From assembly GCA_041609895.1 (NCBI GenBank), contig JBFIPX010000079.1, positions 1 to 13,645 of the forward strand: a stretch of 13,645 nt of DNA, read 5' to 3'. Below, piece by piece: positions 1-8,753 of this stretch. This DNA is from JAHHLP01 sp041609895. Its GTDB lineage: Bacteria > Bacteroidota > Rhodothermia > Rhodothermales > JABDKH01. The translations under genes were made by a program, and so were the position numbers. Within the stretch, counting starts at the first letter, position 1. Each line of letters starts with the position of its first letter. The notes beneath the pieces were generated by a model that made no database searches, had not been told where the DNA came from, and saw only the letters and a program-made list of their open reading frames with translations.

Positions 1-563
1 AGAACCGAGCGGACCCAGTTGTTGAGAAATGTCGAAACAATGAGGCACATCAGGACCGTCCCAATCCAATAAAAAGCACCGTCAAGTGGATAGATCGGAA
101 GGATGTACTGGCTCCAGAAAGGAACGAGGAATAGGAGGGGGTAAACATTGTGAATAGTGAAGATTGACGATAACTGGAAGTGCGCTACAAGCTGCCAGCG
201 ACGAAGCGGAAGATGCAGGTAGGGTTGCACCTTAAACCTCGGACTCCGCTGGAAAAGAAAGCGTATTCCAAACAGGGAAACGAAGATGCTCAACAGATAG
301 TCATTGAAGATCGCGACCGGTACATAGTAGCCGAGAAGGATGGTGATTCTGTTGAACTTCAGGCCGGTCGTCACGAGTGCGAAGGCGCCGATAAAAGCCA
401 CGATTCCGAGGAGCGCCCACGCCAAGGGGTTAGGTTGGTGGCGGAAGTATCGGATGATCTCCCGGAGCTGATTGCGAACTATTCGCAGCATCCCTTGGAC
501 AGAAGACACGGTCCTCGGTCTTTGCTGATTGACGCTGTCTTGACGGTAGTTAACTAGTCTCAT
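1..563 (-). CDS. DUF5687 family membrane protein (ABC-2-like permease), 3' end cut by window edge
   Basis: The reverse strand is open from an ATG at 563-561 to the window edge, giving 187 residues. The product is hydrophobic: a basic N-terminus (MLRIVRNQLREIIRYFRHQ), a membrane segment near residues 46-63, another around 73-95, then the string KVQPYLHLPLRRWQLVAHF near residues 106-124, followed by further membrane segments. That string, with its neighbours, is what I recognise from DUF5687, a Bacteroidota family resembling ABC-2 permeases and normally about 480-490 residues, so about 60% should lie outside the window. An ATPase partner would be expected nearby but none is visible here. The start is uncertain: ATG 563 has no adjacent Shine-Dalgarno (an AGGAGG sits about 27 bases upstream), and GTG at 509 or ATG at 491 (MLRIVRNQ) fit the family's usual short N-terminus better. 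Substrate unknown. Family call from memory, without a profile search. Confidence 0.72.
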   Translation of the reverse strand, partial: MRLVNYRQDSVNQQRPRTVSSVQGMLRIVRNQLREIIRYFRHQPNPLAWALLGIVAFIGAFALVTTGLKFNRITILLGYYVPVAIFNDYLLSIFVSLFGIRFLFQRSPRFKVQPYLHLPLRRWQLVAHFQLSSIFTIHNVYPLLFLVPFWSQYILPIYPLDGAFYWIGTVLMCLIVSTFLNNWVRSV

Positions 564-644
564 GTCCAAAGCGATGCCGTCGGTCCGCAATCCTCCTGCC
601 TTTCGAACACGGTCGGTCGTGAATGGGAGTCATGCCTGCATTAA

Positions 645-657
645 TCGTTCCGAACGA
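645..657. repeat. 13-bp palindrome between rnr and the DUF5687 gene
   Basis: TCGTTC C GAACGA is a perfect 6-bp inverted repeat around a single central base. It lies in the 145-base spacer (564-708) between the end of rnr and the start of the DUF5687 gene. It could be an operator half-site pair for the downstream gene, or a 5-bp stem with a 3-base loop forming a weak terminator behind rnr; no good U-run follows on the minus strand. Two further 4-bp stems lie nearby, one at about 663-674 and one at about 680-694. Nothing else recognisable is in this spacer. Confidence 0.25.
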
Positions 658-708
658 GAAACGTCCGACTGGACAACTGGCGGTTTCCTCGCCGCTGAGC
701 AACATATC

Positions 709-2829
709 TCAATTATTACTAAAGAAAAGGTCAATTTCGCGGGTTTCTACGTTCGCAGCGACGATGGTCACGTTGACGGCTGTACCGGGTTGATACGTAG
801 TTCCGGTCTCAACCCCGCGAAGGCTGAAGGACGCCTCGTCGTACTCATAGTAGTCGTCATCCATGTCTCGAACATGTACCATGCCCTCAACGAGCAAGTC
901 GGTGATTTCAACGAAGACGCCGAACTTCGTGACCCCGACAACGACGCCGTCAAACTGGTCACCCAGGTGGTTGCGGGCGTATTCGACCTGCTTGAGACGA
1001 ACCGACTCCCTCTCGGCGGCTTCCGCAGTCCGTTCCCGTTCGGAGCAATGCTCGCAGATCCCTTCAATTTCATCGCTGTTCGGTGAGCCTTTTGCTGACG
1101 CATACCGTTTCAGAAGGCGATGCACGATAAGGTCCGGATAGCGTCGTATTGGACTTGTGAAGTGCGTGTATTCATCAAACCCAAGGCCGTAGTGGCCGAT
1201 GTTGTCGGTCGTGTACGCAGCTTTAGCCATAGCACGCAGGGCCGCCTGTTCAATAACGGGTGCCTCAGGTCGGTCATCTACGGCACGTAGCAACTCGTTG
1301 AGGGCCCGCGAGTCAACGCCATCGTCCTTGAGTTCAAGGCGGTGTCCGAATGCTCTCACATAGTGAGCCAGATTTCGAATCCTCTCAAAGTCCGGACGAT
1401 CGTGGACGCGAAACACGAATGGCCGGTCCCGATGAACGTCAGCAGCATGTGATGCCACGACGCGATTCGCGAGCAGCATGAGTTCCTCGATAAGTCGGTT
1501 GGCTTGCGTCCGCTGCTTAACAAACATTTCGACGGGGTGGCCGGCGTCGTTCAGCACGACCTTCACCTCCGGGATGTCAAAATCGACAGACCCTGACGCC
1601 ATCCGCTCTTCCGTTAACGCCATTGAAACGCCATTGGCGCGGAGTACGTCCTCAGCTAATTCGTGGTCGCGGTCGCTACCGTCGATGATGTCTTGCGCCT
1701 CGTCGTAGGTAAGTCGTGCACGGGAGTGGATGACGCTCGGTCGAATGGAGTAGTCGTGTACGTTACCTCGACCGTCTACTTTCATGACACACGAAAACGT
1801 GAGCCGGTCAACTCGTGGGCGAAGAGAGCATAGGTCGTTCGATAGTCGCTCCGGAAGCATAGGTATGACGCGATCTACGAGGTAGACACTCGTGCCACGT
1901 TTCCGGGCCTCTAGGTCGATAACGGTGTCGTCGAGCACGAAGTGACTCACATCCGCAATGTGTACGCCTACCTCGAGCATGCCACTACCGAGATCTTCAA
2001 TGTGGATGGCATCGTCGAAATCCTTCGCATCCTCCGGGTCTATCGTGAACGTACGCTTGTCCCGAAGATCCAGGCGGTCGGCGAGGTCCAGCGGCCTCAG
2101 CTCGCCCGGTATTGCGTCCGCCTGCGCCTCCACGGCCTCGGGAAATTCTGCGGTGACACCAAGACTCATGGCAAGCGCAAGCACTTGTACTTCCGGGTCG
2201 CCTGAGTCTCCTATGACGTTAAGAACACGCCCTTCCGGCGCACCATGTGGGTCGTCAAAGCGATCGATGGATACGAGTACCTTCTGGCCATCTTTGGCGC
2301 CGCCAAAATGATCGCCATCCACATAGATATCGTGCGTGAGACGTAGATCGTCCGGCTTGACGACGGCAAACTTGCCTCGGCGCTTGAACGTCCCAACCGC
2401 CTGCAGTCGCCCCCGTTCGACTACCTCGAGCACCTCGGCCTCTCGCCGGCGTCCGCCCCGGGAGCGGGCCGCCGTAGAGATTCGCACGGTGTCCCCGTCG
2501 AGGGCAGTCTTCATGTTGGAGGGACTGACGAAAAAATCCTGGGTGGTGCCCTCGACCTCGACGAAGCCGAAGCCTTTGGGGTTGACCGTTAACCGCCCTG
2601 ACGCAGTGCCTCCCGGTTTTCGGTACCGATAGCGGCCGCCCTTCACTTTGGCGATGAGGGCTTCGTCGATCAGATCCTCCATGACGTCGAGAAACCGTCG
2701 GTATTCCCGATTGTCCCGGTAACCCAGTTTCTGAGCGATTTCCTTTATTCGAAAACTCTGCTTTCCGTTGTTACGGAGGAGGGAGAGTACCTGCAGACGG
2801 ATGTTATCGTAGTCTTTTTTGGAGGTCAC
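709..2829 (-). CDS. rnr: Ribonuclease R (3'-5' exoribonuclease, RNB family)
   Basis: This 706-residue protein is a processive 3'-5' exoribonuclease of the RNase II/R family, which degrades structured RNA in the cytoplasm and takes part in mRNA decay and RNA quality control. Domains in order: winged-helix HTH (about 8-70), two cold-shock OB folds (about 75-210), the RNB catalytic domain (about 250-575) and a C-terminal S1 domain (about 625-702). The catalytic metal-binding aspartates are seen in TIDPEDAKDFDDAI as D264, D270, D272 and D273, matching D272/D278/D280/D281 of E. coli RNase R. The late RNB motif HYGLGFDEYTHFTSPIRRYP is at 546-565. The presence of HTH plus two OB folds separates it from RNase II. 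It lacks the long basic tail of the E. coli enzyme, ending in LFFSNN, which is common outside gammaproteobacteria. The start codon is GTG, with no Shine-Dalgarno and no in-frame ATG upstream. It begins 23 bases after tamB and is probably co-transcribed with it. Confidence 0.97.
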   Translation of the reverse strand: MTSKKDYDNIRLQVLSLLRNNGKQSFRIKEIAQKLGYRDNREYRRFLDVMEDLIDEALIAKVKGGRYRYRKPGGTASGRLTVNPKGFGFVEVEGTTQDFFVSPSNMKTALDGDTVRISTAARSRGGRRREAEVLEVVERGRLQAVGTFKRRGKFAVVKPDDLRLTHDIYVDGDHFGGAKDGQKVLVSIDRFDDPHGAPEGRVLNVIGDSGDPEVQVLALAMSLGVTAEFPEAVEAQADAIPGELRPLDLADRLDLRDKRTFTIDPEDAKDFDDAIHIEDLGSGMLEVGVHIADVSHFVLDDTVIDLEARKRGTSVYLVDRVIPMLPERLSNDLCSLRPRVDRLTFSCVMKVDGRGNVHDYSIRPSVIHSRARLTYDEAQDIIDGSDRDHELAEDVLRANGVSMALTEERMASGSVDFDIPEVKVVLNDAGHPVEMFVKQRTQANRLIEELMLLANRVVASHAADVHRDRPFVFRVHDRPDFERIRNLAHYVRAFGHRLELKDDGVDSRALNELLRAVDDRPEAPVIEQAALRAMAKAAYTTDNIGHYGLGFDEYTHFTSPIRRYPDLIVHRLLKRYASAKGSPNSDEIEGICEHCSERERTAEAAERESVRLKQVEYARNHLGDQFDGVVVGVTKFGVFVEITDLLVEGMVHVRDMDDDYYEYDEASFSLRGVETGTTYQPGTAVNVTIVAANVETREIDLFFSNN

Positions 2830-2852
2830 TTCGATCGGAGGAGAGTGGTAAG

Positions 2853-5800
2853 TCAGTTAGAGGCGGGCGGGTTCGAAGCCACTGGTCCCTCGGATTGCGA
2901 TTCCGGCCGCTTATCTGGAGTTAGCCAGCCAAAAAGACGATTGATTACCCTTCTCCAGGTCGGAAACTCGGTCCTGTAGGAGAGGCCGACTCCGGTGGTG
3001 CTGGTCAGTATTCGTTCTGCCGCCAACGCATCGCCTTCTCGACGGTAGAAGATTTCAGCTGACACATTGTTGTTGATTCGTACCTCCACGACAAATTCTC
3101 CCTGAAGGCTTTCATTGGTCGCCGATTCAGCGCCCTGATAAACACCTTCCCCTCGAATCACTAGCCTTTCATCCAGGAGCCGAAGCGCCACGCCGTAAGT
3201 AATGTCCAGTTCCTGGCCAGTTTCTCCCTGCACGCCAAAACTGAAGTCGACGTTTGGCAGAGCGGAACTCAGATATCTGTTGAGTTGGGTAGCGACGAGT
3301 TGAGAGAGACTGTTGAATGCGCCGGTACCGAGCGCTTCGGTCCCGCTGGAGGTCGTTGTGGTCAACGCAAACGAGTTGGTCAAGAGCACGCTGGTGGCGT
3401 ACTCGGTCGACTGCTGCGGGTCATTCAGAATAGTCTCCAGGAACTCCTGATCTGTCGAGCTACTCAAATCCTGTGCGCTCCTATCAACCGCCAGAGCAAG
3501 TGATACCTCGGGCGCCGATACACGGCCTGTAATCCTCAGGTTTACGACAACGGGAATCAGCGATGAGGACCCCTCCGTATTCGTACCGAGACCGGCGCGC
3601 GAAGCACGGGTCCGGAATGCGGCTGGTATGTCCAGTAGTGCATCCGTTGGATCTCCGTCCCATGTAATGAGACCGCCATCCTCGATGATAAAACGCCGAA
3701 CGAACACTTCCCCGGCCGTAAACAAATAGTCACCGGAGTTGACCTCAAACGTCCCAAAGGTCTGAAACTCGCCCTGCTTGCGAAGTATCTGCACCCGACC
3801 ACTACCGACGCCGTTGATTACGTCACCAAGAAGCGGGTCGATGACGAGGTGAACGGTTGATCCCTCCGGTGCGTCGATGTTGATCTCGATGTCCATCCCC
3901 TCTGTGAAGCCGCGCTCACCTTGCGGCCGGCTGGCAAGCACGTTCCTACGCCGGGTCAATGACTTCAAGTCGGGTATGGCACCGGTCGAGTCGGCGAAAA
4001 TGATGAAGCCGCCGTCCGAACCGGATTCGGACTCGACCAGGGGTATGTAGAGTTCACTTCGGGTATCCGTGGTTACACTGCTTGCTCGCAGCTCGGCCGC
4101 ACTTATCGGACCGCTGAGTGACGCTGTGCCTGATCCCCAAATGTGGCCGTAGAAGGGAAGCGTCCTCGAACTGGGAACGTCCATGATCTGAAACTCTTCG
4201 AGCTGGCCGTAGAGGTTTAGAGAGAAGAAACGATAATCGTTGAAAAGCACATCACCCGTGATTACGGCCGTACCCCCGGTTTTATCAACAATGTCGGCTC
4301 GACGGATATGGACGCCAAACTTATCGACGTAAACGTCGCCGTTGAGCATCATGGACAGGTTAAACTCCGGCACGAGAAATTCGCCGTCGGACAGCGTGAG
4401 TTCTGCGTCGAATACCGGGCGCGATGGCGTTCCGGTAATGTGTGCCACGCCCGACACCGCTCCGGCAACCTCCTGTACCGTGCCCGGAAAGATGTACTCG
4501 AAGAAGAACATATCCGCCCGCGCGATCGTCGCCTGAAGATCGAAGCTTCCCGGCTGCCTTCGTGATCCAAACTGATCGTAGGTGGGGAGTTGAAGCGTAC
4601 CTTGGACGCGTGCTCTATTCACTACAACATTGCGCGACACGGTGTCAGCCGCTGGAGCGACCTCCACGTCTAACAAAACCGTGGACGTTCCCGGCTGCAG
4701 CTGACTCGAAATCTGCACATCTCCCAAAATCCGCTCGTCGAGCCTGAAGGACGCAATATCGAGGGATGACTCGAGGATCGGCGTTGACTCTCGCTTGAAG
4801 AGTGTCAGCGTGCCGCTCAGTCGGCCCCCAAGGTTTTCCTTGAGCGAAAGCAAATTGGACACTTCCAACAAGTCCAGTCTCTGCAAACGCGCGAATAACT
4901 TGGCATCGGGCCTTGGTGATACTCCGCCAACGACCTCTATCTGTTGCCGCGGTACGCCGGGCTGCTCGCGCGTTGAGAGGGTAATACCATGCGTATAGAC
5001 GGATCCCGGTTCAAGCTTTATTCCTCCGGGATCGGCCAGCTCCCACGTTGTACCACGGGCTCTTAGCTCAAAAGCGGAGGGCATCAGCTCCAATCCGCCT
5101 TCGATAGTCGAGAGCGCCGAAGTCATCATGATAGGTCCAATCCGCGCTCCCTCTCCGGTCGTGACGGTCAGTTGTCCTGACCCACCTTTCGTCGAGGCCG
5201 TCACCGACAGATCGGGGATGCCGCCGCCACCAAGCGAGAACCAGTCGGACTCGAGGAGCAACCTCGAGTCAATTGTTGAGGCAGGGCGAACTCGATCAAT
5301 TTCCGCATCGAGATCCACCGAATAGATTCCCAAATGCAGTGCGCCGACTATCAGAGAATCTCCTACCGCAGCCGCTCGCAAGGCGAGTGTGTTCGACGAG
5401 GCGGATGCGACAAGAGTGCCAGCGATGTCACCTCCGAGCACTGGAGCACCGGGAAGAAAGTCGCTGATGTAGCGTGGATTCAACCGTGCCAGTGTGGCAT
5501 TCACAGAGACGTCCGTGTGGCTCGCACCTTTGATGTCAGCTCCGAGTGAGTCCTCGCCGACGGTCTCTGTCGTGCTGCCAACTTGTAGTGCGCTGCGCCA
5601 GGAAATGGCCGCAGCACGTAACGCCTCGATTCCGCCCAAAAGCTCGACATCCATATGCGCCAGGTCGCCACGTACCGCGATTTGGCTAAGTTGTGCGTCG
5701 ACCCTCTTGATGTCGACGGTTGTTTCACTGGGAAGAATTCGTCGGGACGTTTCTCCCAGCACAATTGTTGATGAGTCAAATCGGACGTCAAAGTCACCTT

Positions 5801-7505
5801 GGACCATGTTCAGATCCGCCATCTCGATTCTTGCCGAAGCGACAGCGTTGAGACGCGTATCAAGCGAGTCCATTTGAAGGAGCGGTCCGACGTCCATGTT
5901 GTCGCTCTCCAGTTCGAGAGCGTATCGGGTGGGCGAAGCGCTGTAGTCAGCGGCGACCCTCGCGGATGCGGTTCCAGGATTCGCCACCAGGAAAACTTCG
6001 GCGGTCAGGTTCTCGGGGGTGTAGTTGGCCAGCCCGCGTACAGAATCAACTGCTCGGTCCCAAAACTCTGAGTCCACCAGGTCAAGCTCGACGGAAGCCA
6101 CGAGGTCGTCCATCGAGTAACCGCCCCCATCAATGCTGATGTCGCCTGTAAGTACGGCCGAAACGCCCAACGCAGGAACCGCTTTACCGACGTTAAATCG
6201 ATTGGCGACCAGATCTGACGTGAGCGTAAGCGCCGACTCTTTCTCTTTTGCCAGAGAGACACGTCCCGAGAGCTGTCCGGCGGTACTGGAGACATCCATA
6301 AAGAAGTCGCCGAATCCGGATCGGTTCGGTCCACGCGGCTCACGCAGCACGCCTCGGCCCAAAATAGATAGCATCACGCTGTCTGCGTTTGATGATCGGG
6401 CGATGTTGTGAGCCGGGATCAGACGTGCCAGCGTACGCCGATCCAGTGTTGCCTCTGAAACGGAGATCTCATAGTCAAGTGAGTCCGGCAATCCCAGCAG
6501 GGTACCGGAGGCAGCCAGCCGTGATGAACCCCGGCTGAGTGAGACCTCCTCAACAACAAGAGCTGACAAAGGGCCATGAACCCTCGACCGCAAAACAATC
6601 GAACTCCGTAGAGGCATCGCGGGCATCAATCGATGCAGTTCGTTGAGGTCGATTGGGTTGGCATCCACATTCAGATCTACGAGCGACTCATAGAACTGAC
6701 CAGATTCGTCGTCCGGGTGGTAGGATGCGTCGCCGGATATAACTGAAACCGGTGTCTCAACTCGAAGCCGATTTAGCAGGAGGCTGCCTTGATCGACGAC
6801 GACCTGACCCTGTAGCGTCGTAACATCAAACACCGGATTTGCGAGTCGCGCCGAAACGTCCATTACATCGACTTGTGTCAGTCCGGGTCGCCAATCGACC
6901 GTTATCTGTGCGTTCCGAATACCGACAGTGCTATTCGTGTAGTCGAAGATGGTGCCGTTCGTGACCGCGTTTGGTCGGTCGTAACGATTTGTCGTGGTGA
7001 TCTCGCCAGAGACAACACGCAAGTCTCCAATGGCAACAGACTCAATCGGCGTGCTAGACGCTGCGGAATCGGGGGACTGCCGAGGGCGGAAGGCTGCTGG
7101 AAGATTCCAGGATCGGGTCGAATCGCGAGCGAGAAAGACACTCGGTCCGAAAAGGTAGATCCGGCCGAATTCGAGTCGGCCTCGTGCGATCCGGCGCCAT
7201 CGCGGACGAACGACAACGGAGTCTATGCTTAGAACTCTTGTGCCGACGCTGTCAAAAACGGCAACGTCGGTAGCCGCGACTCGATACAGTATGTTGCCGG
7301 TCAGTTGTCCGATCTCCAGACTGCCCGAGAAACGATCAGCGAACTCCTGTTCAACCCGCTCCTTCAGTACGTCTCGACCGACCTGAGTCCTTGTAGCCGC
7401 AACCAGCACGACGAGGAAAAGGACAATGCTCCACAGGAGAAGCCTGACGGCACCGCGTGGGATATGGAACAAGAAACGGAACGGAAGCAATACAGCGACC
7501 CGCAC
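2853..7505 (-). CDS. tamB: TamB-like translocation and assembly module / AsmA-like lipid-transport protein
   Basis: A 1550-residue protein with a basic N-terminus and one membrane anchor at residues 20-37 (hydrophobic run WSIVLFLVVLVAA), followed by a very long periplasmic beta-rich region. The C-terminal TamB/DUF490 domain (roughly 1130-1515) is recognisable from ITWDGDPTDALLDIPA (1280-1295), the DITYGVALRLLDERLVIRG stretch (about 1434-1452) and the closing GVGLSYRTEF (1505-1514). TamB-family proteins span the envelope and are linked to outer-membrane protein assembly and to bulk phospholipid transport through a hydrophobic groove. It is longer than E. coli TamB (about 1260 residues) but of a size common in Bacteroidota. 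After GVGLSYRTEF there is an extra tail of about 35 polar residues. The start is GTG; an in-frame TAA lies 33 bases upstream with only CTG between, so GTG is the best choice. No Shine-Dalgarno is visible. No tamA/BamA-like gene is in the window. The symbol is used at family level. Confidence 0.9.
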   Translation of the reverse strand: MRVAVLLPFRFLFHIPRGAVRLLLWSIVLFLVVLVAATRTQVGRDVLKERVEQEFADRFSGSLEIGQLTGNILYRVAATDVAVFDSVGTRVLSIDSVVVRPRWRRIARGRLEFGRIYLFGPSVFLARDSTRSWNLPAAFRPRQSPDSAASSTPIESVAIGDLRVVSGEITTTNRYDRPNAVTNGTIFDYTNSTVGIRNAQITVDWRPGLTQVDVMDVSARLANPVFDVTTLQGQVVVDQGSLLLNRLRVETPVSVISGDASYHPDDESGQFYESLVDLNVDANPIDLNELHRLMPAMPLRSSIVLRSRVHGPLSALVVEEVSLSRGSSRLAASGTLLGLPDSLDYEISVSEATLDRRTLARLIPAHNIARSSNADSVMLSILGRGVLREPRGPNRSGFGDFFMDVSSTAGQLSGRVSLAKEKESALTLTSDLVANRFNVGKAVPALGVSAVLTGDISIDGGGYSMDDLVASVELDLVDSEFWDRAVDSVRGLANYTPENLTAEVFLVANPGTASARVAADYSASPTRYALELESDNMDVGPLLQMDSLDTRLNAVASARIEMADLNMVQGDFDVRFDSSTIVLGETSRRILPSETTVDIKRVDAQLSQIAVRGDLAHMDVELLGGIEALRAAAISWRSALQVGSTTETVGEDSLGADIKGASHTDVSVNATLARLNPRYISDFLPGAPVLGGDIAGTLVASASSNTLALRAAAVGDSLIVGALHLGIYSVDLDAEIDRVRPASTIDSRLLLESDWFSLGGGGIPDLSVTASTKGGSGQLTVTTGEGARIGPIMMTSALSTIEGGLELMPSAFELRARGTTWELADPGGIKLEPGSVYTHGITLSTREQPGVPRQQIEVVGGVSPRPDAKLFARLQRLDLLEVSNLLSLKENLGGRLSGTLTLFKRESTPILESSLDIASFRLDERILGDVQISSQLQPGTSTVLLDVEVAPAADTVSRNVVVNRARVQGTLQLPTYDQFGSRRQPGSFDLQATIARADMFFFEYIFPGTVQEVAGAVSGVAHITGTPSRPVFDAELTLSDGEFLVPEFNLSMMLNGDVYVDKFGVHIRRADIVDKTGGTAVITGDVLFNDYRFFSLNLYGQLEEFQIMDVPSSRTLPFYGHIWGSGTASLSGPISAAELRASSVTTDTRSELYIPLVESESGSDGGFIIFADSTGAIPDLKSLTRRRNVLASRPQGERGFTEGMDIEINIDAPEGSTVHLVIDPLLGDVINGVGSGRVQILRKQGEFQTFGTFEVNSGDYLFTAGEVFVRRFIIEDGGLITWDGDPTDALLDIPAAFRTRASRAGLGTNTEGSSSLIPVVVNLRITGRVSAPEVSLALAVDRSAQDLSSSTDQEFLETILNDPQQSTEYATSVLLTNSFALTTTTSSGTEALGTGAFNSLSQLVATQLNRYLSSALPNVDFSFGVQGETGQELDITYGVALRLLDERLVIRGEGVYQGAESATNESLQGEFVVEVRINNNVSAEIFYRREGDALAAERILTSTTGVGLSYRTEFPTWRRVINRLFGWLTPDKRPESQSEGPVASNPPASN

Positions 7506-7547
7506 TGATGGAGGGTGGGTTCCCAGGAGGGGACACCGTTAGTACGT

Positions 7548-7563
7548 AATTAGACCGAATTAG
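7548..7563. repeat. Helically phased AATTAG direct repeat upstream of tamB
   Basis: AATTAG occurs at 7548-7553 and again at 7558-7563, exactly 10 bp apart. The core TTAG recurs at 7539 and 7568, so four copies fall within 33 bases of the 79-base spacer between the aroB stop and the tamB start. Read on the coding strand, they are CTAA repeats 35-70 bases upstream of the tamB GTG. One-turn spacing is what a binding site for a DNA-binding protein can look like, and the stretch is also the AT-rich part of the spacer where a promoter would be expected. A chance origin cannot be excluded. Confidence 0.25.
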
Positions 7564-7584
7564 TGCCTTAGTCGATGCCCCTAT

Positions 7585-8658
7585 CTACATGTGCAAGTGA
7601 TCCCAAGCCTCCTTGATTTCTCCCGGCAGCACGTCATCCGAGACGACGGCCGTACCCGGTTCTGAGAGAAGCACGAATCGCCGACGGCCGCCCAGATTCT
7701 TCTTGTCGACCGTCATGGCCCGCTCGAGGTCTTCAAAAGCAGCGTCAGGTCGCTTGTTCATTGGTAGCTTGCCGAGCAGCTTGCGGGCGGATTCGAAGTC
7801 CTGGTCGGCGAATCTGTTCACAGAGATGTGCAGCGCGACGGCCATGCCGATAGCTACCGCTTCACCGTGAAGAAGGTCGCCGTAGCCCGCCGCTCTTTCA
7901 AGGGCATGACCGACCGTATGGCCGAAGTTCAGGTGAGCCCGAACACCTCGTTCGTGGGTGTCCACAGAGACAATGCGGGCTTTGACGTTCGCCGACCGTG
8001 GAATCATCCTGCGCAGCACGTTGTCATCTCTGTTCAGCAATCCTTCCCAGTTGGCGATGCATGCCTCGATCAGGTCACTGCTGTCAATCAGGGCGTGCTT
8101 GACAAGCTCCGAAAGACCGGCAAGCCATTCGCGTTGTGAAAGGCTCTGGAGGCACCGGATGTCGGCCAGTACCAGTCGTGGCTGGTAGAAGGCTCCAATC
8201 AGATTCTTTCCCCGTGAGTGATTGATGCCGGTCTTGCCGCCAAGGGCACTGTCGATTTGTGACACGAGTGTGGTCGGTATCTGCACGAGGGGCACGCCCC
8301 TGAGGATGGTTGCTGCACAGTAGCCTGCGAGGTCTCCGACAACACCGCCGCCGAGCGCGAGGATTGGAGTGTTTCGGTCGACCTTTCTATCGAGGCAGAA
8401 ATCATACAAACGAGCTAGTTCCGCAGACGATTTGGATGCTTCGCCTGGCGGTATCGAGATCGGATATGGCTCCCAGTTGTCACGTTCCAGACCTGCCTGA
8501 ACCTCATCGAGATACAGCCCGGCCACGTTGTCGTCCGTGATTATCAAACAGCGACCAACGTCCAAACCGATGCGATTCAGGTGGTGGCCGATTGAGGCAT
8601 GTTCGTCGAAGACTTCTTCGTACGATTCGGTGAGGGTTTTGACAAGAACAGATTCCAA
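7585..8658 (-). CDS. aroB: 3-dehydroquinate synthase (shikimate pathway step 2)
   Basis: A 357-residue, cytosolic, NAD- and metal-dependent enzyme that converts DAHP to 3-dehydroquinate on the way to chorismate and the aromatic amino acids. The nucleotide-binding segment GGGVVGDLAG is at 103-112, followed by the signature RGVPLVQIPTTLVSQID (120-136) and GGKTGINHSRGKNLIGAF (140-157). The three metal ligands are visible as E184 (GLSELVKH), H247 (NFGHTVGH) and H264 (LHGEAVAIG). Length is normal for bacterial AroB, and no key residue is missing. The start codon is TTG at 8658-8656: an in-frame TGA lies 18 bases upstream with no ATG or GTG between, and the N-terminus (VLVKTLTESYEEV) aligns with the usual AroB beginning. 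No Shine-Dalgarno is seen. It is first in the minus-strand run aroB-tamB-rnr and divergent from the methyltransferase gene. No other shikimate gene is in the window. Confidence 0.98.
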   Translation of the reverse strand: MESVLVKTLTESYEEVFDEHASIGHHLNRIGLDVGRCLIITDDNVAGLYLDEVQAGLERDNWEPYPISIPPGEASKSSAELARLYDFCLDRKVDRNTPILALGGGVVGDLAGYCAATILRGVPLVQIPTTLVSQIDSALGGKTGINHSRGKNLIGAFYQPRLVLADIRCLQSLSQREWLAGLSELVKHALIDSSDLIEACIANWEGLLNRDDNVLRRMIPRSANVKARIVSVDTHERGVRAHLNFGHTVGHALERAAGYGDLLHGEAVAIGMAVALHISVNRFADQDFESARKLLGKLPMNKRPDAAFEDLERAMTVDKKNLGGRRRFVLLSEPGTAVVSDDVLPGEIKEAWDHLHM

Positions 8659-8753
8659 CGATCGATATCCAATTCACTAGCTTCTAGGTCGGGGCCAAGA
8701 TACGCACAGCACGTACTCGCTATGTCGACCAGCACCAGCCGAAGACCCTGGCG
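8659..8753. promoter_or_regulatory. Divergent promoter region between aroB and the mnmM-like gene
   Basis: These 95 bases separate two divergently transcribed genes, so both promoters should lie here or run into the gene starts. I see no convincing sigma-70 pair. The only Bacteroidota-type -7-like string (TAnnTTTG) is an imperfect TATCTTGG on the minus strand at about 8694-8701. A small inverted repeat, CTAG-CTT-CTAG, lies at 8678-8688. The assignment rests mainly on gene orientation. Confidence 0.4.

Noticed and set aside
180..557. Plus-strand open frame of 125 codons
   Set aside because: It is antisense to the DUF5687 gene, has a highly charged and unfamiliar composition, and no recognisable domain. 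The reverse strand gives a coherent membrane protein.
562..1086. Plus-strand open frame of 174 codons
   Set aside because: Mostly antisense to the S1 and late RNB part of rnr. No known motif, and it is explained by codon bias of the real gene.
7351..7536. Minus-strand frame of 61 codons overlapping the tamB start
   Set aside because: Proline/serine/arginine-rich with no motif. It overlaps the membrane-anchor coding region of tamB in a different frame.
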